Origin: DASSJT01 sp963715025 | Lineage (GTDB): Bacteria; Actinomycetota; Actinomycetes; Actinomycetales; Dermatophilaceae | DNA length: 64,000 bases | Assembly: GCA_963715025.1 (NCBI GenBank) | Contig: CAVQQQ010000002.1 | Span: 1,178,001 to 1,242,000, forward strand | Direction of reading: 5' to 3' | Made by a program: the position numbers and the translations under genes | The notes under the pieces: model-generated | Seen by the model: the letters and a program-made list of their open reading frames with translations, nothing else | Told to the model about the DNA's origin: nothing | The model's database searches: none | Part shown: positions 25,589-33,866 of the stretch, piece by piece | How the letters are laid out: each line of letters opens with the position of its first letter | Numbering within the stretch: position 1 is the stretch's first letter

Positions 25589-26854
25589 ATGACCCCCGTC
25601 CCGGAAGCCATCTCAACCGCCGACCGGATCCGCCGCCTGCTCACCGAGCACCCGGTCGTCGACGGGCACAACGACTTGGCCTGGGAGGCGCGCGAGCTGG
25701 CCGGCTACGACTTCGACCGCCTGGACATCGAGGCCGGCACCACGACCACACAGACCGACCTGCCGCGGCTTCGGGCCGGCGGCGTGGGCGGTCAGTTCTG
25801 GTCGGTATGGGTCCCCTCAGCCCTCGCGGGGGACTCGGCGGTGAGCGCCACCCTGGAGCAGGTGGACGCCGTGCACCAGATGGTGGCGAGGTATGCCGGC
25901 CAGCTGGCCTTCGCACGCACTGCGGACGAGGTGGAAGCGGCGTTCGAGAGCGGGCGCATCGCCTCGCTCATGGGCGCAGAGGGCGGCCACTCGATCAACT
26001 CCTCACTCGCCACCCTTCGGCTGCTGCACGTTCTCGGGGTCCGGTACCTGACCCTCACCCACAACGACAACGTGCCGTGGGCCGACTCGGCCACGGACGA
26101 GCCCGTGCTCGGCGGGCTGAGCCGCTTCGGCGTTGAGGTGGTCCGCGAGATGAACCGCATCGGGATGCTGGTCGACCTCAGCCACGTCTCGGCCGCCACC
26201 ATGCGCGACGCGCTACGAGCCACCGAGGCTCCGGTGATGTTCTCGCACTCCTCCGCCCGCGCCGTGTGCGGGCACCCGCGCAACGTCCCCGACGATGTAC
26301 TCGAGCAGCTCCCGGCGAACGGAGGCCTCTGCATGGTGACGTTCGTTCCACGCTTTCTGGCCCCACCGGCATACGACTGGTCTGTCGAAATGCGGGCGGC
26401 CGCCCGCAGCGCAGGGGTCGACGAGCGCGACCACGACGCCTTCGAGGGCTTCGTCGGCCACTACCGCACGGCGCACCCTGAGCCGGAGGCCACGCTGGAC
26501 GACGTGGTGCGCCACTGCGAGCACGTGCGGGAGGTCGCCGGCATCGATCACATCGGCCTGGGCGGCGACTATGACGGAACGGACCGCCTGCCCGTCGGAC
26601 TGGAGGACGTCTCCGGGTACCCGCGGCTGCTGGCCACCCTGGGCGACCGCGGGTGGTCCGACAGCGACCTTGCCAAACTCACCTGCCGCAACATCCTGCG
26701 GGTCATGCGAGGTGCGGAGGACCGCGCCGGCGCTCTCCAACAGCAGCGGGGGCCGAGCCTGGCGACCATCGCCGCCCTAGACGGGCCCGCCAGGGCGTCA
26801 ACGACCGGTGGCGCGTCAGCCACCCTCGACGACGCTACGACCGCCAGCGGGTGA
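25589..26854 (+). CDS. Membrane dipeptidase family (M19, renal dipeptidase-like) peptidase
   Basis: The 421-residue zinc dipeptidase of family M19 has VVDGHNDLAWE (HxN metal ligands), the bridging Glu in MGAEGGHS, MLVDLSHVS, MFSHSSARAVCGHPRNVPD and HIGLGGDYDGTD; all metal ligands look intact. No signal peptide is seen, so it is probably cytoplasmic. ATG 25589 is preceded by TACAGT and 7 nt, again a leaderless arrangement facing the rimO promoter. The end overlaps the convergent ion-channel gene by 20 nt. Related enzymes hydrolyse D-containing dipeptides. Confidence 0.88.
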   Translation: MTPVPEAISTADRIRRLLTEHPVVDGHNDLAWEARELAGYDFDRLDIEAGTTTTQTDLPRLRAGGVGGQFWSVWVPSALAGDSAVSATLEQVDAVHQMVARYAGQLAFARTADEVEAAFESGRIASLMGAEGGHSINSSLATLRLLHVLGVRYLTLTHNDNVPWADSATDEPVLGGLSRFGVEVVREMNRIGMLVDLSHVSAATMRDALRATEAPVMFSHSSARAVCGHPRNVPDDVLEQLPANGGLCMVTFVPRFLAPPAYDWSVEMRAAARSAGVDERDHDAFEGFVGHYRTAHPEPEATLDDVVRHCEHVREVAGIDHIGLGGDYDGTDRLPVGLEDVSGYPRLLATLGDRGWSDSDLAKLTCRNILRVMRGAEDRAGALQQQRGPSLATIAALDGPARASTTGGASATLDDATTASG

Positions 26855-27499
26855 TGGTCAGGCCGACGACCCTGGCGATGATGAGGGCGATGTACATGAC
26901 GCCCGCCACCTGCTCGATGATGACGACCGAGCGGGCGAACGGCAGCACGGCCGTCACATCGGACAGGCCCACGCTGGTCAGGGTGGCGAACGACAGGTAG
27001 AGCAGTTCGAGGAACGTCCGCTGTCCCTCACCCTGGTAGGCGACGAACGAGCCCGGCCAGCTGATCTGCACCGCCATGAACACATAGGCGAACATCCACG
27101 ACACGACGGTGAAGTTGGCGCCGACGGCATAGATCTCGTCCCGCGTCACCCACACATCGTCGAAGAGGTACCGGATCAGGCCGTACGCCGTGTAGGTGTA
27201 GAACAGCGCGTGCATGACGGCCGATACCAGCCCGATGGTGTCGTTGTCCGGGTAGATGCCCTCGAGGACGGTGAGCACGACGACGGGGACCCGAGCAGCA
27301 CCGCGACCCAGGTCAGGGCCGGCGTGGCGCGCACGGCGTACACGGCGATCGCGAGGACCACGACACCGAAGACGCCGAGCAGGACGCGGCCGACCCCCGT
27401 GTCCCCCGCGAACGGGTAGGCAAGCACGGCCAGGATCTGGGCGAACAGCAGGATCGCCGAGGGGCTGTCGCGCCCCCGACGGGCCCAGACCCGGATCAC
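26835..27499 (-). pseudogene. Two-TM potassium-channel-like protein, frameshifted
   Basis: Two frames join into one about 221-residue membrane protein. It runs from GTG 27499 (VIRVWARRGRDSPSAILLFAQ) through two helices to TWVAVLLG. It then shifts at about 27285-27295 to VPVVVLTVLEGIYPDNDTIG and continues with FLELLYLSFATLTSVGLSD and a last helix. The pattern pore helix, T-x-T-S-V-G-L-S-D, TM2 resembles the Ion_trans_2 fold, but the filter reads SVGLS rather than the usual TVGYG. A single missing G in a G run explains the shift. The gene is either inactive or affected by sequencing error. It ends 20 nt inside the convergent dipeptidase gene. Confidence 0.65.
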
Positions 27500-27626
27500 G
27501 GACGGTTGCCGGGTCGCTCCAGGTGCTCGGCCACGACCCCACCTTAGGGAGGCGGCGGGCGCGGCGGGTGCAATCAGCGCGTCGGTGAGTCGCCCCGCCC
27601 GGGGTCCGGACAGCCGAGCAGGCGCC

Positions 27627-29012
27627 TCAGGCGCGGGCAGCGAGCGGCCCGTCGCCATCCGGCTTGACCACCGGAACGGGGTCGGCGGCCCGGAACGGCT
27701 CGACGTCGGGCGCCGGGCCGGCCACTGCCCCGTCGGTCTCGTCGGGGATGACTCCAGGTCGCAGGGTGAAGGAAGCCACGACCGCTGACCCGGTCGCAGC
27801 CACGGCCATCACGAGCGCCATCGGTACGGCGGAGCCTGCGCCCAGCAGGCCGATCAGGGGGGCGGCCGCGCCCCCGATGACGAACTGCGCCGCACCCAGC
27901 ATCGCGGCGGCGGTGCCAGCCGCCTCACCGTGGCGGGTGAGCGCCAGAGCCGGCGTGTTCGGGAAGGTCATGCCCGCCGATGCCAGCACGAACCAGAGCG
28001 GCACCAGGATCCCGGGCAGGCCGCCCCAGCCCGTCGCCGCGGCGAGGAGGACCAGCAGCGATGCCACCGAGCCCACGGTCACGGCGCCGCGGACAACGCG
28101 ACGTGGTCCGAACCGGCGGACGAGGAGCGGGTTGACCTGCGAGCCGGTAAGGAAGCCAAGCGAATTGGCTCCGAAGGCCAGCGCGAACTGCTGGATGCTC
28201 AGGCCGTAGATGCCCTGCAGTACGAACGACGAACCGCCGATGTAGGAGAACAGGGTTGCGAAGCCGAGCCCGCTGATGAGCACCAGCCCCACGAAGGTCC
28301 GGTCGCGCAGGAGGCCGCCGTAGGTGGCGAGCACCGCTCGCGGCTCCAGGGGCCGGCGGCGGGACGGCGGGAGGGTCTCGCGAAGGGCGGTCGCCGCCAG
28401 GGTGACGAGGGCGAGGCCGGCCACCGAGAGCATGACGAAGACACCCCGCCACGACGTGACCTGCAGGACGAACCCGCCGAGCGTCGGGGCGAGCACGGGG
28501 GCGAGGCCCATCACGAGCATGAGCCGCGACAGGATGGTGGCGGCCGCGGTCCCGGCGAACAGATCCCGCACCGTCGCCATCGCCACCACCGCCACGGCGG
28601 CGTTGCCGATCCCCTGGATGACCCGGCCGGCCATGAGCAGCTGGACCGTCGGAGCCACGGCGCAGAAGAGCGACGCGGCGATGTGCAGGGCGAGCCCCGC
28701 GATGAGCGGCCGGCGCCGGCCGACGGCGTCCGCGAGCGGGCCGATGAGCAGCTGCCCCAGACCCATCCCCACCAGGATCCCGGTCAGGGTGGCCTGGACC
28801 GCGGGCTCCGACGCCCCCAGGTCCCGGGTGATCGACGGGAGCGAGGGGAGGTAGGTGTCGATCGTCAGCGGACCGATGGCGATGAGCGCCCCCAGTACCA
28901 GGACGAACCGCACGTAGGCCCGCCCCTGGGGTGCGGCCTGGCCGACCTCCTCGATCCCCGTGGGCGCCGGTCTGGTGGGGGTCTCCGTCTCGAGCTCGGG
29001 GCAGGCAGTCAT
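27627..29012 (-). CDS. MFS drug-resistance transporter, Bcr/CflA family
   Basis: The 461-residue transporter has twelve predicted helices. IAIGPLTIDTYLPSLPSI, GLGQLLIGPLADAVGRRRPLIAG (motif A) and GRVIQGIGNAAVAVVAMATVRDL are hallmarks of the Bcr/CflA group, which expels bicyclomycin, florfenicol or sulfonamides. An acidic/proline-rich cytoplasmic tail of about 40 residues follows the last helix. ATG 29012 is chosen over an upstream GTG at 29027. Confidence 0.88.
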   Translation of the reverse strand: MTACPELETETPTRPAPTGIEEVGQAAPQGRAYVRFVLVLGALIAIGPLTIDTYLPSLPSITRDLGASEPAVQATLTGILVGMGLGQLLIGPLADAVGRRRPLIAGLALHIAASLFCAVAPTVQLLMAGRVIQGIGNAAVAVVAMATVRDLFAGTAAATILSRLMLVMGLAPVLAPTLGGFVLQVTSWRGVFVMLSVAGLALVTLAATALRETLPPSRRRPLEPRAVLATYGGLLRDRTFVGLVLISGLGFATLFSYIGGSSFVLQGIYGLSIQQFALAFGANSLGFLTGSQVNPLLVRRFGPRRVVRGAVTVGSVASLLVLLAAATGWGGLPGILVPLWFVLASAGMTFPNTPALALTRHGEAAGTAAAMLGAAQFVIGGAAAPLIGLLGAGSAVPMALVMAVAATGSAVVASFTLRPGVIPDETDGAVAGPAPDVEPFRAADPVPVVKPDGDGPLAARA

Positions 29013-29086
29013 GGAAGCCGCAACCACGGCTGGCGCCTGCGGTATTCCGTCCCGGCCGGACGTTTCAGGACGTGGTCAGTGCGTGG

Positions 29087-31900
29087 TCACTCGCGGCCCG
29101 TGAGCGACCAGGCGTCCTCGTCACCCTCGCCCTCGACGATCTCGTAGCTGTCGTAGCTCTCGGCGATCGGGTCGCGGCCATACCGTCCCGCAGCGGCGGG
29201 GGCCGTGCGCTCGTCTCGCCCCGATCCGGACTGCTCGGGGGTTCTCTGGCCCTCGGGCACGCTCGCGTAGACCGCCCCATCGTCGGCGTACCCGGCGGCC
29301 GCCGCCTCGGCGCCCCCGTCGGTGGCCGTGTCGGCGGCCGCGTTGGTCTCGGCGTCATACGGCCGATCCCCGATCGCCTCGGGCACTTCATCGCCGCGGA
29401 GCAGGGCCAGCGTGGTCGGCAGGTCGTCGGGCTTGACGAGCACGTCGCGCGCCTTGGAGCCCTCGGAGGGCCCCACGATGCCGCGGGACTCGAGCAGGTC
29501 CATGAGCCGCCCGGCCTTAGCGAAACCGACCCGCAGCTTGCGCTGGAGCATCGAGGTCGAGCCGAACTGCGTCGTGACGACCAGCTCAGCCGCCTGCAGC
29601 AGCAGGTCGAGGTCGTCGCCGATGTCGTCGTCGATGTCCTTCTTGACGGCGACGACGGTGACGTCCTCGCGGTAGACCGGCTTGAGCTGCTCGGTCACAT
29701 GCTTGACGACGGCGTGGACCTCGGACTCGGTGACCCAGGCCCCCTGGACGCGCATGGGCTTGCTGGATCCCATCGGCAGGAAGAGGGCGTCGCCCTGGCC
29801 GATCAGCTTCTCGGCCCCGGGCTGGTCGAGCACGACCCGGCTGTCGGCCAGCGACGACGTCGCGAACGCCATCCTGGACGGCACGTTGGCCTTGATCAGA
29901 CCGGTCACGACGTCGACCGAGGGCCGCTGGGTCGCCAGGACAAGGTGGATGCCGGCCGCGCGTGCCAGCTGGGTGATCCGGACGATCGACTCCTCGACGT
30001 CGCGCGGCGCCACCATCATGAGGTCGGCCAGCTCGTCGACGATGATCAGTAGGTAGGGGTACGGCTGGAGCGCCCGCTCCGAGCCGGGCAGCGGCTTGAG
30101 CTTCCCCGACCTCACCGCCTTGTTGAAGTCGTCCAAGTGCTTGAACCCGAAGTGGGCCAGGTCGTCGTAGCGCGTGTCCATCTCCCGCACGACCCACTGG
30201 AGGGCCTCGGCGGCCTTCTTCGGGCTGGTGATGATCGGCGTGATCAGGTGCGGGATCCCCTCGTAGGCATGGAGCTCCACCCGCTTGGGGTCGACCAGCA
30301 CCATGCGGACCTCGTCGGGCGTCGAGCGCATGAGGACCGAGGTGATCATGGAGTTGACGAAGCTGGACTTGCCGGCGCCGGTGGCGCCGGCGACGAGCAG
30401 GTGGGGCATCTTCGCGAGGTTGGCGATGACATAGCCGCCCTCGACGTCCTTGCCGACGCCGATCACCATCGGGTGCTCGTTGCCGCGTGCCGCCTGCGAG
30501 CGCAGCACGTCGCCGAGGCTGACCTTCTCGCGGTCGGCGTTGGGGATCTCGATGCCGATCGCGGACCTGCCCGGGATAGGACTGAGGATGCGCACATCCG
30601 CCGACGCCACGGCATACGCGATGTTCTTGGAGAGGGCGGTGACGCGCTCGACCTTGATGGCCGGCCCGAGCTCCACCTCGTAGCGCGTCACCGTCGGACC
30701 CCGGGTGAAGCCGGTGACCTGCGCGTCGATCTCGAACTGGTCGAGCACCTCCGTGAGCGCCTCGACCACGCGGTCGTTGGCGGCGCTGCGGGTCCGGTGC
30801 GGCGAGCCGGGGGCAAGGATGGCGTTGTCGGGCAGCGTGTAGGTCACGTCGCCGGCAAGGGCCAGCTGCTCGACGCGCTGTGGCAGCGGGGCGGTGGGCG
30901 GCGCTTCGAGCGCGGTCTTCGCGGGTATGCCGTCCGCTGACTTGGCGTCCGGGCTGGCCTTCGCGTCGGGCCCCACGACCGGCGCGAGCACCCCCGGCGC
31001 CGTGGGCCGCTTCTCCCCAGGGCGCAGTCGGCGACCCGTCACAGGGTCGACCATCGCGGCCTGCTCGAAGGCCTCGTCGCCCTCGCGGGGACCGTCGACC
31101 TCGCGGGCCCCTCGGCGCCTCCGCCGGGGGGTGGCCTCGGCCTCGGGGTCAGCCTCGGGCTCGTGAGGCCGGTGCATGACGAAGTCGCGGAGCTGGGCGA
31201 CGCGCTCGGGAATCTTGTACACGGGCGTCGCGGTCATGACGAGGATCCCGAAGAGCCCCAGGAGCACGAGAAGAGGCACCGTGCCGTAGACCGAGACAGC
31301 TGCGTCGAGCGGACTCGAGGCGAGGAAACCGATGATGCCGCCCGCGTCGCGCATGCCGTTCGCGCCGTCGGGCGGGTTGGGGATGCCCTGGGCGACGTGG
31401 ACCAGGCCCGAGGCTGAGAAAGCAAGCGCGGTCAGGCCGACCGCGATCCGCGCGTTGGCTGCTTCGTCCTTGGGCGCCCGCAGCATGCGGATGGCGAGGA
31501 AGAGCAGGGCGAGGGGGACGGCGTAGGCCACCCGCCCGAACGTGCCCGCGACGACCGCGTGGACGACATCGCCCGCGACCCCCTGGAGGCCCCACCACTC
31601 GCGGGCCGCGACGACTACGGCCGCGGTCAGCAGGAGCAGGCCGGCGCCGTCGCGGCGGTGCTCCGGCTCGAGGTCCTGGGCAGTGGCCCCGACCCGGCGA
31701 ACTGCCCCGCCGGTGAGGTGCGCGAAGCCCATCCAGGTGCCCTGGAGCGCGCGGAGCGGCAATGGGAGCCCGCCACCCTTGGGCTTGCGCCTCCGGGCCG
31801 GCGTGCGGGCCTGGCTGGGCCTGCGGCTGGCAGGGCGCGCGGCAGAGTCGCCGCGGGTACCGCTGCGCGGGCGCGCCGACGTGGATGGGCGGGTGGCCAT
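29087..31900 (-). CDS. ftsK: DNA translocase FtsK/SpoIIIE
   Basis: The 937-residue septal DNA pump has a basic Arg/Ser-rich N-terminus and about four membrane segments (residues 80-240). An Ala/Pro-rich linker to about 350 follows, then the motor with Walker A GATGAGKS (about residue 500), LIIVDELADLMM and ITQLARAAGIHLVLATQRPSVDVVTGLIK. The gamma winged-helix domain (about 765-820: TTQFGSTSMLQRKLRVGFAKAGRLMD, ESRGIVGPSEGSKARDVL) reads KOPS-like polar sequences. A further acidic tail of about 90 residues is present. It translocates the chromosome terminus at division. Confidence 0.96.
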   Translation of the reverse strand: MATRPSTSARPRSGTRGDSAARPASRRPSQARTPARRRKPKGGGLPLPLRALQGTWMGFAHLTGGAVRRVGATAQDLEPEHRRDGAGLLLLTAAVVVAAREWWGLQGVAGDVVHAVVAGTFGRVAYAVPLALLFLAIRMLRAPKDEAANARIAVGLTALAFSASGLVHVAQGIPNPPDGANGMRDAGGIIGFLASSPLDAAVSVYGTVPLLVLLGLFGILVMTATPVYKIPERVAQLRDFVMHRPHEPEADPEAEATPRRRRRGAREVDGPREGDEAFEQAAMVDPVTGRRLRPGEKRPTAPGVLAPVVGPDAKASPDAKSADGIPAKTALEAPPTAPLPQRVEQLALAGDVTYTLPDNAILAPGSPHRTRSAANDRVVEALTEVLDQFEIDAQVTGFTRGPTVTRYEVELGPAIKVERVTALSKNIAYAVASADVRILSPIPGRSAIGIEIPNADREKVSLGDVLRSQAARGNEHPMVIGVGKDVEGGYVIANLAKMPHLLVAGATGAGKSSFVNSMITSVLMRSTPDEVRMVLVDPKRVELHAYEGIPHLITPIITSPKKAAEALQWVVREMDTRYDDLAHFGFKHLDDFNKAVRSGKLKPLPGSERALQPYPYLLIIVDELADLMMVAPRDVEESIVRITQLARAAGIHLVLATQRPSVDVVTGLIKANVPSRMAFATSSLADSRVVLDQPGAEKLIGQGDALFLPMGSSKPMRVQGAWVTESEVHAVVKHVTEQLKPVYREDVTVVAVKKDIDDDIGDDLDLLLQAAELVVTTQFGSTSMLQRKLRVGFAKAGRLMDLLESRGIVGPSEGSKARDVLVKPDDLPTTLALLRGDEVPEAIGDRPYDAETNAAADTATDGGAEAAAAGYADDGAVYASVPEGQRTPEQSGSGRDERTAPAAAGRYGRDPIAESYDSYEIVEGEGDEDAWSLTGRE

Positions 31901-32149
31901 GCTCCGCAGGCTACGCCAGAGTCACGCGAGACTCACGCGTCACACGCGCAACTGCCCGGCCGTTGACCCGGTGCCCGACCGACGCCCGTTGGGTCGCCGA
32001 CCGACGCCCGCTGGGCCGCGAAGCTCCGCTCGCTGGGTCGCGAGAGTGGTCCGTGCGTCCTGGATCCGACCGACGTTGGGCGTTGGATGTCTCAGATGAC
32101 GGAAATCGCGCCAGCCGGGTCGCCACGGCGGCAGGCGGGCCGCTACCGT
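31901..32149. other. ftsK upstream region
   Basis: Divergent intergenic DNA between ftsK and the riboswitch. It contains GACTCACGCG-type direct repeats at about 31918-31950 and three imperfect 22-bp repeats at 31975-32040. No gene is apparent. The riboswitch transcript probably starts near 32150, after TACCGT at about 32144. Confidence 0.5.
31975..32040. repeat. Three tandem imperfect 22-bp repeats
   Basis: Units begin at 31975, 31997 and 32019. The first two differ at two positions (core CCGACCGACGCCCG then TTGGGTCG or CTGGGCCG). The third is more diverged in its first half but keeps CGCTGGGTCG. They lie 75-140 bp before ftsK, where a regulator or nucleoid protein could bind. Confidence 0.6.
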
Positions 32150-32240
32150 CGTGGTCAGGTCAAGAGTGCCAGCGCCAAGCCCCGGCTCGCTGGCCGGCAA
32201 CCCTCCGCCGCGGTGGGGTGCTCCGGGTGACGACCAGGCC
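32150..32240 (+). ncRNA. SAM-IV riboswitch aptamer
   Basis: The segment GAGTGCCAGCGCCAAGCCCC, the matching GCTGGC arm, CCGGCAACCCTCC, the GCGGTGGGGTGC loop and the closing GGGTGA-CGACC follow the SAM-IV consensus of Actinobacteria very closely. P2 is GCCAGC/GCTGGC; the outer helix pairs bases near 32152 with those near 32236. SAM-IV aptamers bind S-adenosylmethionine and repress sulfur-metabolism genes. It lies 102 nt upstream of the aminotransferase start, in the same direction. Confidence 0.9.
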
Positions 32241-32304
32241 GACTGCGCCAAGCAGCCGGCAAGCGCGGACTCGCGGGCACCCCTGGAGCGCTGCTCTCAG
32301 CGGC

Positions 32305-32325
32305 TGTGAGTCCACCGGACTCACA
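32305..32325 (+). promoter_or_regulatory. Expression-platform hairpin before the SD of the SAM-regulated gene
   Basis: TGTGAGTCC-ACC-GGACTCACA is a perfect 9-bp stem with a 3-nt loop ending 3 nt before the SD AGGAG (32329-32333). A second GGACTC copy at 32267-32272, just after the aptamer, could pair with the same GAGTCC (32308-32313) instead. This is the mutually exclusive pairing expected of a riboswitch platform. No U-tract follows the stem, so translational control by occluding the SD is the simpler model. Confidence 0.55.
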
Positions 32326-32341
32326 AACAGGAGTGCCGCAC

Positions 32342-33766
32342 ATGTCAGTCGCCAGCATCCCGCCCTCCCCCCATCCTTCCGCGAGCCCAACGACGCGCCG
32401 CAGTGCCCCGCTGGCCCACGCCAAAGACCGGCTGCGGGCCGTGCCCGCCAGGTCCACGGCATACACCTCGCTGCCCGCCGTCGTGAGCGCGGACCTGAGC
32501 TGTCCCACCTCGGACGGGCGGGTCGTCGACTACGCCAACTTCGACCATGGAGCCTCGACACCAGCCCTGGTGTCGGTCAAGCGGGCGGTCGACACCGCCC
32601 TGCGGACGTACTCCTCGGTGCACCGCGGCAACGGCTACGCCTCGCGCATCACCAGCGCCTACTACGAGGCGGCCCGGCAGGAGGTGAGCTGCTTCGTTGG
32701 CGCGCGCGACGGCGACGAGGTGGTCTTCACGCGCAACACCACCGACTCCTTCAACCTCCTCGCCCGCGCGCTGCCACGTCACACCACGGTGGTGGTCTTC
32801 GAGGCCGAGCACCACGCGACCCTGCTGCCGTGGGATCCGCGACGCACCATCCGCCTGCCGGTCCCGGCGAGTCTGCACGATGCGGAGCTGCTTCTCGAGG
32901 AGGCCCTCGCCAGCAATGGAGGACAGCATCGGCTCGTCGTACTGTCGGGCGCGTCCAACGTCACCGGCGAACTGTGGCCGGTCGAGCGGTTCGCGGCGAT
33001 CGCGCGCCGGCATGGCGCCCGGGTCGCCTTGGACGCGGCTCAGTACGCACCTCACCGGCCCATCGACCTCGATGCGCTGGGTCTCGACTACGTCGCGTTC
33101 TCCGGCCACAAGCTGTACGCGCCGTTCGGCGCTGGGGTGCTTGCCGGACGGGCTGACTGGCTCGATGCTGCCAAGCCGTACCTGGCCGGGGGCGGTGCGA
33201 CGGTCGCAGTCACCCACCACGGAATCCAGTGGCAGACGGGCGCGGCACGGCACGAGGCGGGCAGTCCCAACGTGATCGGCGCGGTGGCGCTGGCCGCTGC
33301 CTGCGCAGCGCTCAGCCGTCACCGCGAGGCGATCGAGGAACACGAGGCACGGCTGGGCGCCCGCCTCCTCGACGGCCTGCGGGCCATCAACGGCGTGGAG
33401 ACCTACTCGATCTTCGCCGACGACCACGACCGGGTCGCCGTGGCGACGTTCACGATCGGGGGTCTGGACTCCTCGCTCGTGTCAACGGCCCTCGCGGCGG
33501 AGCACGGGCTCGGTGTGCGCGACGGCAAGTTCTGCGCCCACCTGCTCGTCGACGCGCTGCTCGACGACGTCTTCGCCGACGACGGCCCCACCACGGCCGT
33601 GCGCGCGAGCGTCGGCCTGGCGACCACCGCCGAGCACGTCGACCGCCTGCTCGCGGCCGTGGCCGAACTGGCCGCGCACGGTCCCCGCGACGACTACGAC
33701 TACGTGGAGGGCCGGGGGTGGGTCGCACGCGAGGCGACCGACCTGGACGTCGAACTCCCCTGGTGA
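32342..33766 (+). CDS. Class V aminotransferase (SufS/NifS-like fold) under SAM-IV control
   Basis: The 474-residue PLP enzyme has ANFDHGASTPALVSVKRAVD at the N-terminus, the cofactor pocket EAEHHATLLPWD, ALDAAQYAPHRPIDL and the Schiff-base lysine in FSGHKLYAPFGAG (K257). The catalytic-loop cysteine region near the C-terminus reads VRDGKFCAHLLVDALL, where a Cys sits in a SufS-like place. It may therefore be a cysteine desulfurase, a selenocysteine-lyase-like enzyme or a sulfur-linked aminotransferase. ATG 32342 has SD AGGAG. The upstream SAM-IV element argues for a place in methionine/cysteine metabolism. Confidence 0.85.
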   Translation: MSVASIPPSPHPSASPTTRRSAPLAHAKDRLRAVPARSTAYTSLPAVVSADLSCPTSDGRVVDYANFDHGASTPALVSVKRAVDTALRTYSSVHRGNGYASRITSAYYEAARQEVSCFVGARDGDEVVFTRNTTDSFNLLARALPRHTTVVVFEAEHHATLLPWDPRRTIRLPVPASLHDAELLLEEALASNGGQHRLVVLSGASNVTGELWPVERFAAIARRHGARVALDAAQYAPHRPIDLDALGLDYVAFSGHKLYAPFGAGVLAGRADWLDAAKPYLAGGGATVAVTHHGIQWQTGAARHEAGSPNVIGAVALAAACAALSRHREAIEEHEARLGARLLDGLRAINGVETYSIFADDHDRVAVATFTIGGLDSSLVSTALAAEHGLGVRDGKFCAHLLVDALLDDVFADDGPTTAVRASVGLATTAEHVDRLLAAVAELAAHGPRDDYDYVEGRGWVAREATDLDVELPW

Positions 33767-33834
33767 CCGGGAGCAGGGTGGCGGGCGCGCAAGTGGGCGA
33801 GGCCGGGACACCCGGCGTGGAAGGATCGGCCCCG

Positions 33835-33866
33835 CTAGGCCCGGCTCAACTGCCGAGCCGGGCTAG
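33835..33866. terminator. Bidirectional terminator between convergent genes
   Basis: GCCCGGCTC (33839-33847) pairs with GAGCCGGGC (33855-33863) over a 7-nt loop, extended by CTA/TAG with one bulged G. The right arm includes the stop codon of the minus-strand gene. Confidence 0.6.
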
